A model generated the notes under the pieces. The model did no database searches, was not told where the DNA came from, and saw nothing but the letters and a program-made list of their open reading frames with translations. A program made the translations under genes and the position numbers. Below are positions 10,875-19,376 of a stretch of DNA of 64,000 bases, piece by piece. The DNA lies in contig JADJQY010000042.1 in NCBI GenBank assembly GCA_016712505.1, positions 248,001 to 312,000 on the forward strand, read 5' to 3'. Source of the stretch: Candidatus Eiseniibacteriota bacterium. GTDB taxonomy: Bacteria; Eisenbacteria; RBG-16-71-46; CAIMUX01. Each line of letters begins with the position of its first letter. Position 1 is the stretch's first letter.

Positions 10875-13277
10875 TCAGGCCCCGATCCAGGGGAACGGCA
10901 GGCGACCGATGCGCCTCATCAAGACGAGGATCCCGGCTCCATCGTTCTTCAGCTCACCGACGAAACCTTCCGCCCACGAAACGGCCTGAAAGTCGATCAC
11001 CGGGCGATCATCGGTCGACATCCGGCTCTTGCGCAACGGTTCGAGGAGCGGCTCCCGATCGCAGAAGTAGCATCCGACCAAGGCATCGATCGTGGGCATC
11101 CCGTAGCGCGCCAGCTCCGTCTGCAGGAGAGGCTGGGCGTAGGCCGCTTCGATCACCGGCCGGTCGAACCGGATCGGCTCATTGGCCCCGAGGAAGAAGG
11201 TCTGGTTGTAGACCATCGGATCGTCCATGGCGAAGCAGACCACATAGGGGAAGACTTCCGCGAAGGTACGCGCCACGTTGCGATCGGTCCCGCTTAGCTG
11301 CCCCACACCGACACTCATCATGCCTCCCGGCTCGAGTCGGGTGCGGCAGAGCTCGAAGTACTCCTTCGAGTAGAGCCCCGCGGTGCCGGTCACTGCCGAG
11401 ATGAAGACGTCGGTGACGATGATGTCGAATCTCCGATCGGTGGTGGCCAGCCAGGCTCGAGCGTCATCGGCGATGATCGTGGCTTTGGGATTGTGCGCCA
11501 CGTCGAAGTTGTCCTCCGCGAACAGAGACGCCGCGGCAATCACTTCCGGGGAGATCTCGACGCTCGTCACCATCTCCGTTCCGGAGTGCACGGTGGCCGC
11601 GCCGGTCGTGACTCCCGAAGCGAGCCCGGCGACGAAGATCTGCTTCGGATCGGGATGAAGGGCGAGTGGCAGCAAGGAGACCATGGCGTAGTACTGCTGA
11701 TGGTGATGGTCGCGATCGACGACACTCGCGCCCAGAAGGTTGATGTGCAGGTCGCGGCTGTACGGCCGACCGTCCTCTCCTGTCTTCTCGGTGACCGCGA
11801 CGCTCGCGGTACGTCCCTCGCGGTGGAAAAGTACCTTGCGGTCGCCGGCCTTCATCGCCTTGGTGTGAACGATGAACGGCTGCGGTCGCACGACAAAGGG
11901 GAGAATCACCAGCCCCAGACAGCCGAGCATCGCCGCGGTTCCCCAGGCGCGGGATCCCCGCTCCGCCCGGCGGAGAAAGGCGAGACCAAGCGCGCCATTG
12001 ACCAGCGCCACCAGATAGATTCCCCGTTCCAAACCCACGGTGGGGAGTAGCACGTAGCCGGCAACCAGCGAACCGAGGATGGCTCCGATCGTGTTCACCG
12101 CATAGCAGCGACCGATCTGGTTCCCGAGAGCATCGAGCCGCGCAGTCGCAACCTTGAGCACGAGGGGAAAGGTCATGCCCAGAATGGTGCAGGGAAGCAG
12201 CAGCGCGATCGCCGCCGGGACCACCTTGGTGGTCACGTCCTTCCAGAGCGTGCCGGCGCCGAACTTCGCCACAAGCTGCGTGGTCATCGCAGGCAACGAC
12301 CCAGCCTGCGAGAAGCTGACGAGAATCGCCGCTACGGCCAGCCACTGAACCCATCCCAGCAGCCGCATCGGGGTGCGCGAGCGATCGGCAAGTATCCCCG
12401 CGAGAAGCGCTCCGAAGAAGAGCCCGGCGAGGACCACGACCAGGATGGTGGTAAAGGCGTAGACGCTGTTGCCGATCGCGAAATTGAGCGCGCGCGTCCA
12501 GAGCACCTGGTAGGCCAGCGAGGTAAATCCGGAAACCCCGAATCCCAACATGAGCAGGCGGGTCATCCCCGGATCACGCGGAGCGACCGAAGCCACCGGA
12601 GTCGCGGTCGGCCCGACCTCTGCCTGCCTTCCCTTGGCCAGCGCCCAGACCAGCAGCGCCCCGGTCGCCGCCAGGAGGTTCCCCACGGCGGCGATCGTGA
12701 TCGACGTGCGCACGCCGAACTCCATCGCACCGAAGTAGCCGGCAAACCCCGCTCCAATCACTCCACCGAGGATGTTGACGCCGTAGAGTAGTCCCAGGCC
12801 GCGGCCGAGCCGATCGATGCTGCGAATGAAGAATCGCGCCATGAACGGGAGTGTCGCCCCCATCAGCGTGGTGGGGATCAAGAGGATGATCCCTGCGGCA
12901 ATCGTTCGTGCGATCGTCACCGCGACAGCCTGCCCGCCGAGCAGGCTGTGCAATCCCAGGTAGATCGCTCCCGAGGTAGAGAGCAGGATTGGGGTCAGCA
13001 GGCCAAGCAGCCCGATGCCGAACTCGGCGAACGCATAGAAGAGAAGGGGATTGCCGACTCGATCCGCGTAGCGCCCGCCAATGAAACCCCCGAGCCCCAA
13101 CCCGGCCATGAAGACGGCCAGCACGGTGCTCACCGCCATGGCCGAACCACCAAGCACGAACGTAAGTTGCCGGGTCCAGAGAACTTCGTAGGCCAGCCCG
13201 CTGGCCCCGGAGAGCGTGAAGATCAGGACCAGGGGAAGACCGGCCCAGAGAGGTAGACTGGCCCGAGGGGCGCTCAT
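10875..13277 (-). CDS. membrane-fused spermidine synthase-like protein
   Basis: This is an 800-residue protein. The first ~480 residues hold about 13-14 hydrophobic segments in two MFS-like halves (GASGLAYEVLWTRQLTFVLGGSAM near the start, a related GFTSLAYQVLWTRALNFAIGNSVY repeat later; each quoted loosely). The last ~300 residues form a Rossmann spermidine-synthase domain: the nucleotide loop FVAGLASGVTTGA, VEISPEV, and the IIVTDVF strand. Fused MFS/spermidine synthases are common in environmental bacteria, but their aminopropyl substrate and transport role are unproven. The first segment of the operon includes DUF2203, M20 and AlkD-like genes. ATG 13277 was taken; a GAAGG lies about 13 bases upstream. 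Confidence 0.9.
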   Translation of the reverse strand: MSAPRASLPLWAGLPLVLIFTLSGASGLAYEVLWTRQLTFVLGGSAMAVSTVLAVFMAGLGLGGFIGGRYADRVGNPLLFYAFAEFGIGLLGLLTPILLSTSGAIYLGLHSLLGGQAVAVTIARTIAAGIILLIPTTLMGATLPFMARFFIRSIDRLGRGLGLLYGVNILGGVIGAGFAGYFGAMEFGVRTSITIAAVGNLLAATGALLVWALAKGRQAEVGPTATPVASVAPRDPGMTRLLMLGFGVSGFTSLAYQVLWTRALNFAIGNSVYAFTTILVVVLAGLFFGALLAGILADRSRTPMRLLGWVQWLAVAAILVSFSQAGSLPAMTTQLVAKFGAGTLWKDVTTKVVPAAIALLLPCTILGMTFPLVLKVATARLDALGNQIGRCYAVNTIGAILGSLVAGYVLLPTVGLERGIYLVALVNGALGLAFLRRAERGSRAWGTAAMLGCLGLVILPFVVRPQPFIVHTKAMKAGDRKVLFHREGRTASVAVTEKTGEDGRPYSRDLHINLLGASVVDRDHHHQQYYAMVSLLPLALHPDPKQIFVAGLASGVTTGAATVHSGTEMVTSVEISPEVIAAASLFAEDNFDVAHNPKATIIADDARAWLATTDRRFDIIVTDVFISAVTGTAGLYSKEYFELCRTRLEPGGMMSVGVGQLSGTDRNVARTFAEVFPYVVCFAMDDPMVYNQTFFLGANEPIRFDRPVIEAAYAQPLLQTELARYGMPTIDALVGCYFCDREPLLEPLRKSRMSTDDRPVIDFQAVSWAEGFVGELKNDGAGILVLMRRIGRLPFPWIGA

Positions 13278-13416
13278 GTTCGTTCGGTTTCCTTCCTTCG
13301 CGGTCCACGAAGCACAGTTTTTCCGTTCGACACGCTCTCCCCTTGCTCTAGACTGTGGGCACTCAGGGAAGCTCGCGGTCCCGCAGCTTCGGCATCCACC
13401 TAGCTGGAGTCAACGA

Positions 13417-14274
13417 ATGTCCAAGAAGCATGATCCCACCGGCTCCTACCCACCACTCTCGCCAGAGTTGATGGAACGCGTGGATCGAGCCTGGGACGCG
13501 CTCGAAGACGGTGATATCGATTCCGCCGGGGCCGAAGCCGAAGAGATGATGGCCGAAACGGACGAACATCCAGAGGTCCGTTTCCTCCTCGGCGCCGCCC
13601 TCCTCGAATCCGGCGAGCATCGAGATGCCCTGAAGCAACTCCTCTCCTGCGACGGAATCGTTGAGGATCCGGTGGTCCACCGATTCTACTTGGCCTCGGC
13701 ACTCTACGAAAACCTCCGCGTGGAGGAAGCGAGCGAGATGTTCAAGCGGGTGGCCAAGGACGAGGACGACGCCGGCCCCCCGTGGTTCGGGCTGGCCGAG
13801 TGCTATGACTTCCTGGGGCGTTACGAAGAGGCGGAGGCCGCCTACGAAGAGGCGCATCGGCTGGAGCCGGAGGACTTCCCCCTCCCGGTACGGATGACCC
13901 GCGACGCGTTCGAGGCGGTGGTCGCCGAGGCGATCGAGAATCTGCCCGAGGAGCTGCGAAAGCACCTCCAGGTCGAGGTCCCGGTCGTGGTCGAGCCGAT
14001 GCCCACGCGGGAGACGCTGATGGCCGAGTCCGAGGAGGAGGACACCATCTCCCCCGGGGTGCTGGGGCTCTTTGTCGGTCCGAATCTCAAGGAGCGCAGC
14101 AGTCTCGACACCTACCTGCTCCCCCCGACCATCTTCATCTACCAGCGGAATCTCGAGCGGTTCTGCATGACCCAGGAGGAGCTGATCCACGAAATCCAGC
14201 TCACACTCCATCACGAGTTGGGGCACTACCTCGGCCTCGAGGAAGAGGAACTGCACGAGCGGGGGCTTGACTGA
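13417..14274 (+). CDS. TPR protein with C-terminal zincin (PF06262-like) domain
   Basis: The protein is 285 residues. The start ATG 13417 follows CTGGAG at suitable spacing; the longer frame back to 13216 overlaps the divergent gene and is rejected. Residues ~25-160 are TPR-like helices (ALLESGEHRDALKQLL, AECYDFLGRYEEAEAAYEEA). Residues ~180-285 match the minimal zincin metallopeptidase-like family: LGLFVGPNL, PTIFIYQRNLER, and the zinc motif HHELGHYLGLEEEEL at the extreme C-terminus, with the third ligand-like acidic end ERGL. The family is cytoplasmic and its substrates are unknown. TPR plus zincin suggests a recruited protein substrate, which is inference. Confidence 0.88.
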   Translation: MSKKHDPTGSYPPLSPELMERVDRAWDALEDGDIDSAGAEAEEMMAETDEHPEVRFLLGAALLESGEHRDALKQLLSCDGIVEDPVVHRFYLASALYENLRVEEASEMFKRVAKDEDDAGPPWFGLAECYDFLGRYEEAEAAYEEAHRLEPEDFPLPVRMTRDAFEAVVAEAIENLPEELRKHLQVEVPVVVEPMPTRETLMAESEEEDTISPGVLGLFVGPNLKERSSLDTYLLPPTIFIYQRNLERFCMTQEELIHEIQLTLHHELGHYLGLEEEELHERGLD

Positions 14275-14354
14275 GCGCCGACCAGAGCCTGGCCCCCCGG
14301 AGCCAGTCGCATAGAGCAGACCCCCCGGCAGCATCGGCCGGAGAACGCTGGCTC

Positions 14355-14897
14355 CTAGAACAGACCTGAGACGAACGACCCCACGCTCTTCGCCGCGCCA
14401 CTCACCGCATCCCCAGCGGTCTTCGCCGCGTCGCTCACCGTATCGCCGACCGCCTTCGCTGCCTTCCCGGTCAAGTCCGCGGCCCCCTCGACGCCGGCTC
14501 CGATCGCCTGCCCGAATGACGAGAGTCCGTTTCCGATGCCAACGCAGAGCTGGCCGATCTTGTCCTTGAGACCGATCGTGAGCCCCGCGATCGCACCGAT
14601 GGGGCCGAGGACCATCCCGCCGAGTCCTCCCATCAGCCCGGCTTGCAGGAACGAGGCAAGTTCCTGCCTCCGCTCCGCCTGCCGTGCGGCCTGGGCGGCG
14701 CCTTCCATCTGCTCCAACTTCCCCGCCCGCTGCTGCTCCATCCGCGCCCGTCGCTCGCCGTGCAGGTTGACCTCATCGTCTCGGCGACGCCCCGGTGCCT
14801 GGCCGCGCTCCATCCACTTGCCGAACTCCGGTGGATTCGAATCCGCCGAAACCATGACCTGATCGACACGACTCTGCTCGAGAAAATCGACGCGCAT
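14355..14897 (-). CDS. glycine/alanine-rich hypothetical protein
   Basis: I do not recognise this 180-residue protein. Residues 1-90 are polar and charged (Gln/Arg/Glu-rich, probably helical). Residues ~90-115 are a hydrophobic, glycine-zipper-like stretch (GLMGGLGGMVLGPIGAIAG). The C-terminal ~60 residues repeat short A-x-K-x-V/A-G-D heptad-like units (KAVGDTVSDAAKTAGDAVSG) resembling LEA or amphipathic surface-binding helices. AAGGGGGGCAAC precedes the ATG, a plausible ribosome site. It might associate with membranes, but no function can be assigned. Confidence 0.65.
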   Translation of the reverse strand: MRVDFLEQSRVDQVMVSADSNPPEFGKWMERGQAPGRRRDDEVNLHGERRARMEQQRAGKLEQMEGAAQAARQAERRQELASFLQAGLMGGLGGMVLGPIGAIAGLTIGLKDKIGQLCVGIGNGLSSFGQAIGAGVEGAADLTGKAAKAVGDTVSDAAKTAGDAVSGAAKSVGSFVSGLF

Positions 14898-15002
14898 GTT
14901 GCCCCCCTTGCTGGAATTCAGCTCCGCTGCGCCGCCAAGCGGCGACGGACTTCTTATCGGAGTGGAGGGGTCGCCGGTTGCGTGGCGGAGGTGACCAGGA
15001 GG

Positions 15003-15581
15003 CTAGTGGCTCGTTTCAGGGGACGGATCGTGCCGATGAGACCCATCTGGCTGGCCGCCCTGGGTCTCGCCCGGATGGGCATGGGCCTGCAGTCCATGCT
15101 CGTGGGAACTGTGCTCGTGGGAACTGTGCCCGTGCGAACTGTGCCCGTCCGAACCATGCCCGTCGGAACCATGCCCGTGCGAACAGTTGCGGCAGAAGCG
15201 GAGATTCAGGATGTGCGCGCTCACCAGCGTCAGGCTGCCGAACAGCGTGATCCCGGTCTCGATGGCGTGGGAGTGGAACGGAAGGAGTTCGTGGGCAAAC
15301 GCCCCGACGAAGATGGCCGCCAGGCCGAGCGAGGCGAGGAGCAGAAGCGGCAGCCGCCGATGACGTCGATACCCGGAGAGGAACGCCGTGAGTCCGAGTC
15401 CCGCCACCAGCGCCGCCATCACCTGGTGGAACGTGCCGTCATCGCACGACGAGGCGAACGGAAGGCTGGGGAAAACCGCCAGGAGCACCGGAAGCGCAGC
15501 ACAGTGCACCGCGCAGAGCACGGAGGCCGAGATGCCGAGCGCGTCCATGGCGCGCGGCCTGGTCGTCAGCGACTTGCTCAT
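15003..15581 (-). CDS. MerC-like membrane protein with His-rich tail
   Basis: The product has 192 residues. Residues ~10-130 form four hydrophobic segments of the MerC/DUF family type, with the metal-motif Cys pair in ASVLCAVHCAALP of the first segment and a later FCRNC. The C-terminal ~55 residues are a His/Ser/Gly repeat (GHGSD, GHSSH, EHSSH units) coded by six 15-bp tandem copies, ending HAHPGE..SHRHD. MerC proteins import Hg(II) in mer operons. No other mer genes are present, and a His-rich cytosol- or periplasm-facing tail suggests handling of zinc, nickel or a similar metal instead. The function is uncertain. Confidence 0.78.
   Translation of the reverse strand: MSKSLTTRPRAMDALGISASVLCAVHCAALPVLLAVFPSLPFASSCDDGTFHQVMAALVAGLGLTAFLSGYRRHRRLPLLLLASLGLAAIFVGAFAHELLPFHSHAIETGITLFGSLTLVSAHILNLRFCRNCSHGHGSDGHGSDGHSSHGHSSHEHSSHEHGLQAHAHPGETQGGQPDGSHRHDPSPETSH
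15096..15185. repeat. six 15-bp tandem repeats coding the His-rich tail
   Basis: Six contiguous 15-bp units start at 15096 with near-identical sequence (consensus ATGCCCGTGGGAACT on the plus strand, with G/A and T/C substitutions). On the minus strand they encode pentapeptides of the form (G/E)H(G/S)S(D/H). The 15-bp unit keeps frame, so copy number can vary without a frameshift. Confidence 0.9.
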
Positions 15582-15678
15582 CTTGGGGTCGTTCTCATGG
15601 GTCTCCGTTCAGGAATCGGCCTCTGATCAGAGTAACGATAGGCCGTTCTCACTTGCAAGCGCGGTTCTGTCGACCCCC

Positions 15679-18582
15679 TCACCTCCCGCCGCGCGGCTTG
15701 CCGGAAGTCGGTCCCGAAGGGCTACTTCGCCCCGGCCGTTGGCGCGGACCCTTCTGGCCGTTCGGCTTTGTGACCCCGCTCCCGGAGGCGGGCGTGGGCC
15801 GCGCGCCTGGTGCGCGTTTGCCCCGGGAACCCGTTGTCGAGGAGTACTTTGCGACCGCAGGCTGGCCGGCAGGAAGGTTGCCCGCCGCGCCCTTCGATGA
15901 TTCCCCCGCGCCGAGTTCACGGCGCCCGCCAACTGGCTTGAGAGCCAGCTTCCTCGGCGGCTCGGGCGACCCGGTCGAGATTCCGTACTCCGCCTCCGCC
16001 CGCATCTCGGCCAGAGCGTCGGTCGCGCTCTTTCGGCCAAGCCACACCGATCGGTAGGTGTTGATGAGCCACAGGGTGCTGGGCCGGTCGTGGTGCATCA
16101 ACTCGAGCCGAAAGTTCCTCACCCCCTCGCGCCGGAACGCCTCGAGGTGCCCGACGGCGCTCTGCGGCTTGGCGCTCCAGACCGTGTTGCGACACCCGAC
16201 ATCGGCGACCACCGGGTGGTGCTGACCGGTGCGGTCCCGCAGCGCGATCTGGTGGCGATCGCAGGGACGGCCGCAGGTGCGAAAATCGGCTCCTTCGCTC
16301 AGGAAGGCCGCGAATACGCAGTGCTCGGTATGAAAGACCGGCAGATGATGATGAAGGGGCAATTCCAACCGCGCGGCATCGACCTTCTCGATCAGGTGCA
16401 GCAGTTGCACAGCGTTGAGATCGAAGCCCGGCGTGAGTCGGGCAAGTCCGAGATCGAGCAGTGCGTCGATCGCGGCGGGATTGACCCCGTTCAATGAAGT
16501 GTCGCCTACCACCGCAGGGAAGCGGGCCCCCTCGGAGGCCAGAGCGCGAAGGCGTGCCAGTCGCTCGACGCCCCCCAGATTCCGAACCAGGATCTCGTCC
16601 GGTTCGAGGCCGAGGAAGAAGCTCTCGATCTTCTCCTCTCCCGGCTTCTGCACCCGGGGCAAGGCAAGCGTGCGCCGAATGCCCGCGCTCCGCAGCTCGG
16701 CGTTCGCCTCCTTCAGGCCGACGAGGTCAAGGAAGTCGAGCGCCACCCGGCGCGCCCCGGACTCGATTGCCGCCGAGACCTGCTCTCGCGTGCGACAGAG
16801 CACCACGACGGCGTCAAAGTAGTCGGCTGGGTCGGCGCCCCTGGCTACCTCCCCCTCCCCCCCCGCCGTGGTGATCCGCTCCGCGCGATCGATCGCCCAA
16901 CTCACGGGAGAGGTCTCGATCGTCGCGGCCGCTACCTCAGCGATCGCGGCCGCTGGCCGCGGATCCGTCACGGGCATGCTCGATCGTCCACGCAGATCCT
17001 CCATCGCGTGGACCGCGTCGCGGCGCATCCGGTTCAGGTCGGAGACCGGACAGAAGAGCACGCCGTCGAGTTGGGTGGTCATCGCTCCGAGGCGATATCG
17101 GGTCCCCCCCAGGCGGGAGAACTGCTCGCGCAATTGCTGGTCGTCCAGGCCGCTTCCGACCGCAGGTTCGAGCGGCGCGGACGACACCACCGTGGCTTCA
17201 CGTCCCTCCGGGTCGCGCAGGGTCAGCAATAGCGGCTCCCCCGCGGTCCCGCGGACCTCCGCCCGCAGCGTGATCTGGCGCATCAACTCGGGCCGTCCGG
17301 TGAACGGTTTCAGTTCCTGCACCAGTTCCGGACTCGAGGTGCGATAGATGCGCGCCCCGACCATTTTCTCCGGGGCCGGCCAGCCTCCATCGCGATGCAG
17401 CACCGCGCGCACCCTCCGGGGTCCGCTCGTCGTCAGCTCGATGATCCGGCCACCGAACTCATCCTCCTCGCGCACTCCGAGCGCAACCAATAGCCCGTCC
17501 CCCGCCCGGAGAGTGATCGGTGGCCGGCCTGGATCGCCGTGCTCCTCGATGATCAGTCCGAGCCGGGTGCGACTGGGCTCGACCGCCGCGACGCGTCCGT
17601 AAGCCAGTCCCCGGTGGGATCGGGTCGTCCCGTCGACCAGCACCTGGTGATTGACGCCCCCCAGGAACCCCTCGCTCGCTCCGCGCGAATAGACCGCCTC
17701 GGTTCGCTGCGACAGTTCTGCCAGGCGGATCGGCGGCACCTGCGAAACACCGGTCTCGCGCAGGGCCCAGGCGCGATCGACCGCCGCACGATAGAGCGAG
17801 GTCGCGGCGGCGACATACTCCGGCCCCTTCATCCTCCCCTCGATCTTGAAGGCAGAGATCCCCAGCGCGGTCAGCTCGGGGATGCGACGGTACCCCTCGA
17901 GGTCTCTCGGACTGAGCAGGAACGCGCGATCCCCCAGCTCATGCTCGTCCCCGTCGACGAAGAGATCGTAGGGATGGCGACACGCCTGGGCACACTGACC
18001 GCGATTTGCACTGCGCCCGCCCCAGGCCTCGCTCGAGAGGCACTGGCCCGAATACGAGACGCAAAGGGCGCCGTGTACGAACACCTCCAGCTCCAGTCGG
18101 GTCATCGCCCGCACCTTGGCGATCTCAGGCAGGGTGAGCTCCCGCGCCAGCACCACCCGTCGCACCCCCAAACGTTCGAGCAGGTTCACTCCGTCGGGAC
18201 TGGTGATCGTCATCTGGGTCGAGGCATGTACATCGATCGCGGGCGCAACCTCGCGGACCCAACGCACCACGCCGAGATCCTGCACGATCAGCGCATCGGG
18301 CCCGGCCAGCGCGATCGCCTCGAGCACCTTCTTCGCCGCCCGCTCCTCCTCGAGGAAGACGAGCGTGTTGAAGGTCAGGCAGCTCTTCACTCCCCAGCGC
18401 CGCAGATCCTTGACCACATCGGGCAGGTCGCCCAGGTCGAAGTTCTGCGCCCGAATCCGCGCGTTGTAGTCGGTGATTCCGAAGTAGACCGCATCGCAGC
18501 CCGCGGCAATGGCCGCGGTGAGCGACTCCCGCGAGCCGGCGGGACTCAGAACTTCGGGCTTTCGTAGAGCATCTGTCGACAC
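15679..18582 (-). CDS. U32 family protein, RlhA-like (prephenate-dependent hydroxylation type)
   Basis: The 967-residue protein starts at GTG 18582, preceded by GAGG; frames extending to 19353 overlap another gene. Residues ~5-290 are the U32 core (PEVLSPAGS, AGCDAVYFG, the Cys cluster GALCVSYSGQCLSS / RGQCAQACRHPY, KIEGRMKGPEY). About 300-640 resemble the DUF3656-type middle region (LIIEEHGDPGRPPITLRAGDG). A second U32-like half (ARRVALDFLDLVGLKEA, FHTEHCVFAAFLSEG, TCGRPCDRH) follows. The family includes RlhA, which hydroxylates 23S rRNA C2501, and proteins labelled collagenase or peptidase. It is longer than E. coli RlhA (~650) and ends with ~90 basic Gly/Ser/Pro-rich residues, plausibly an RNA-binding tail. 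Confidence 0.88.
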   Translation of the reverse strand: MSTDALRKPEVLSPAGSRESLTAAIAAGCDAVYFGITDYNARIRAQNFDLGDLPDVVKDLRRWGVKSCLTFNTLVFLEEERAAKKVLEAIALAGPDALIVQDLGVVRWVREVAPAIDVHASTQMTITSPDGVNLLERLGVRRVVLARELTLPEIAKVRAMTRLELEVFVHGALCVSYSGQCLSSEAWGGRSANRGQCAQACRHPYDLFVDGDEHELGDRAFLLSPRDLEGYRRIPELTALGISAFKIEGRMKGPEYVAAATSLYRAAVDRAWALRETGVSQVPPIRLAELSQRTEAVYSRGASEGFLGGVNHQVLVDGTTRSHRGLAYGRVAAVEPSRTRLGLIIEEHGDPGRPPITLRAGDGLLVALGVREEDEFGGRIIELTTSGPRRVRAVLHRDGGWPAPEKMVGARIYRTSSPELVQELKPFTGRPELMRQITLRAEVRGTAGEPLLLTLRDPEGREATVVSSAPLEPAVGSGLDDQQLREQFSRLGGTRYRLGAMTTQLDGVLFCPVSDLNRMRRDAVHAMEDLRGRSSMPVTDPRPAAAIAEVAAATIETSPVSWAIDRAERITTAGGEGEVARGADPADYFDAVVVLCRTREQVSAAIESGARRVALDFLDLVGLKEANAELRSAGIRRTLALPRVQKPGEEKIESFFLGLEPDEILVRNLGGVERLARLRALASEGARFPAVVGDTSLNGVNPAAIDALLDLGLARLTPGFDLNAVQLLHLIEKVDAARLELPLHHHLPVFHTEHCVFAAFLSEGADFRTCGRPCDRHQIALRDRTGQHHPVVADVGCRNTVWSAKPQSAVGHLEAFRREGVRNFRLELMHHDRPSTLWLINTYRSVWLGRKSATDALAEMRAEAEYGISTGSPEPPRKLALKPVGGRRELGAGESSKGAAGNLPAGQPAVAKYSSTTGSRGKRAPGARPTPASGSGVTKPNGQKGPRQRPGRSSPSGPTSGKPRGGR

Positions 18583-18689
18583 GTCGCGCCTCGATGAAGG
18601 TGGGGGGTGCAGCCCGGACGAGGGAGCCGCCGGGCAATCCGGAGAGTCTACGCCCTCGAGGTGCAGGCGAGAAGCACCGGCGGCCAGGC

Positions 18690-19271
18690 TCAGCGGGGAA
18701 TGGCCAACTTTCGCGTCTCGGTTCGATCGCCCGCCGACAATCGCAGGAAGTAGATGCCCGAAGGCAAGGGTGACCAACCGCCGAGAATCGCCAGATCGAG
18801 GCGCTGCCGACCGGGCTCCATCTCCGCCTCGTGCAACAGACGGATTTGACGCCCAGCCGGATCGAACAACTCGACCCGCGCCACCGCTCGCGCGGGGAAA
18901 TCGAACTCCACCCGCACGTGGTCCTCGACGGGGTTGGGCCAGATCTCCAGCTCGAACCTCGTACCCTCTTCCCCGAGCGCAGCCGTCGCCTGGCGGTACA
19001 GGCGGACGGCATCGAAGTGGGTCGATCGGTCGGCCTGGATGGCGGAGATTCCGAGTCGGATCCCCAGCGGCTGGCCGAGCAGCGCGGTCGACACGGTGTC
19101 GCTGTCCACCGTGATCAGCGCATCTCGGAACCGGGCTTCCTCCGGCGTCATCGCGTCCTGCTCGATTCCGATCGTCGTCTCCCCGGCCAACAGCTCGATC
19201 CGATACCCACCGTAGGTCGCGGCGGTGGGGAGCGTGGACCACGCCCCAGGGCGATGCGACGGACTCGACAC
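18690..19271 (-). CDS. 5'-truncated surface protein with FlgD/T9SS-type C-terminus
   Basis: A GTG start at 19271 with GAGGAGG five bases upstream gives 193 residues. Residues ~20-105 look like part of a jelly-roll domain (YGGYRIELLAGETTIGI..LGIRLGISAI..HFDAVRL). Residues ~110-193 are the FlgD-like/T9SS sorting-type module: WPNPVEDHVRVEFDFPA, VELFDPAGRQIR, PLPSGIYFLRLS, ending RKLAIPR. Proteins with this module are exported, yet no signal peptide is present, and a hairpin and the DinB stop lie only ~105 bases upstream. The gene may be the remaining 3' part of a larger one, or be wrongly starting in my reading. Confidence 0.6.
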   Translation of the reverse strand: MSSPSHRPGAWSTLPTAATYGGYRIELLAGETTIGIEQDAMTPEEARFRDALITVDSDTVSTALLGQPLGIRLGISAIQADRSTHFDAVRLYRQATAALGEEGTRFELEIWPNPVEDHVRVEFDFPARAVARVELFDPAGRQIRLLHEAEMEPGRQRLDLAILGGWSPLPSGIYFLRLSAGDRTETRKLAIPR

Positions 19272-19313
19272 AGAACCTCCTCGGAGTTGCGAAAGTACCC
19301 GGAGTATAGCGCG

Positions 19314-19344
19314 AGCGGGTGAGACTCCTTGAGTCCCACCCGCT
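19314..19344 (-). terminator. hairpin terminator after dinB-like gene
   Basis: AGCGGGTG (19314-19321) and GACTC (19323-19327) pair with GAGTC (19331-19335) and CACCCGCT (19337-19344), leaving one A/C mismatch and a 3-base loop. It sits 33 bases past the stop of the minus-strand DinB gene, where a terminator is expected. No long T tract follows. Confidence 0.55.
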
Positions 19345-19376
19345 GCCGGTCACGATGGAGGTCCTGAGACCCTGAG

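Noticed and set aside
14825..14860. TTCGAATCC motif resembling a tRNA T-arm
   Set aside because: It lies inside the glycine-rich protein gene and there is no cloverleaf around it. A similar motif near 671 is inside the lamin-tail gene.
15000..15200. Short tandem units could be taken for a CRISPR-like array
   Set aside because: The repeats are contiguous 15-bp units without spacers and are coding.
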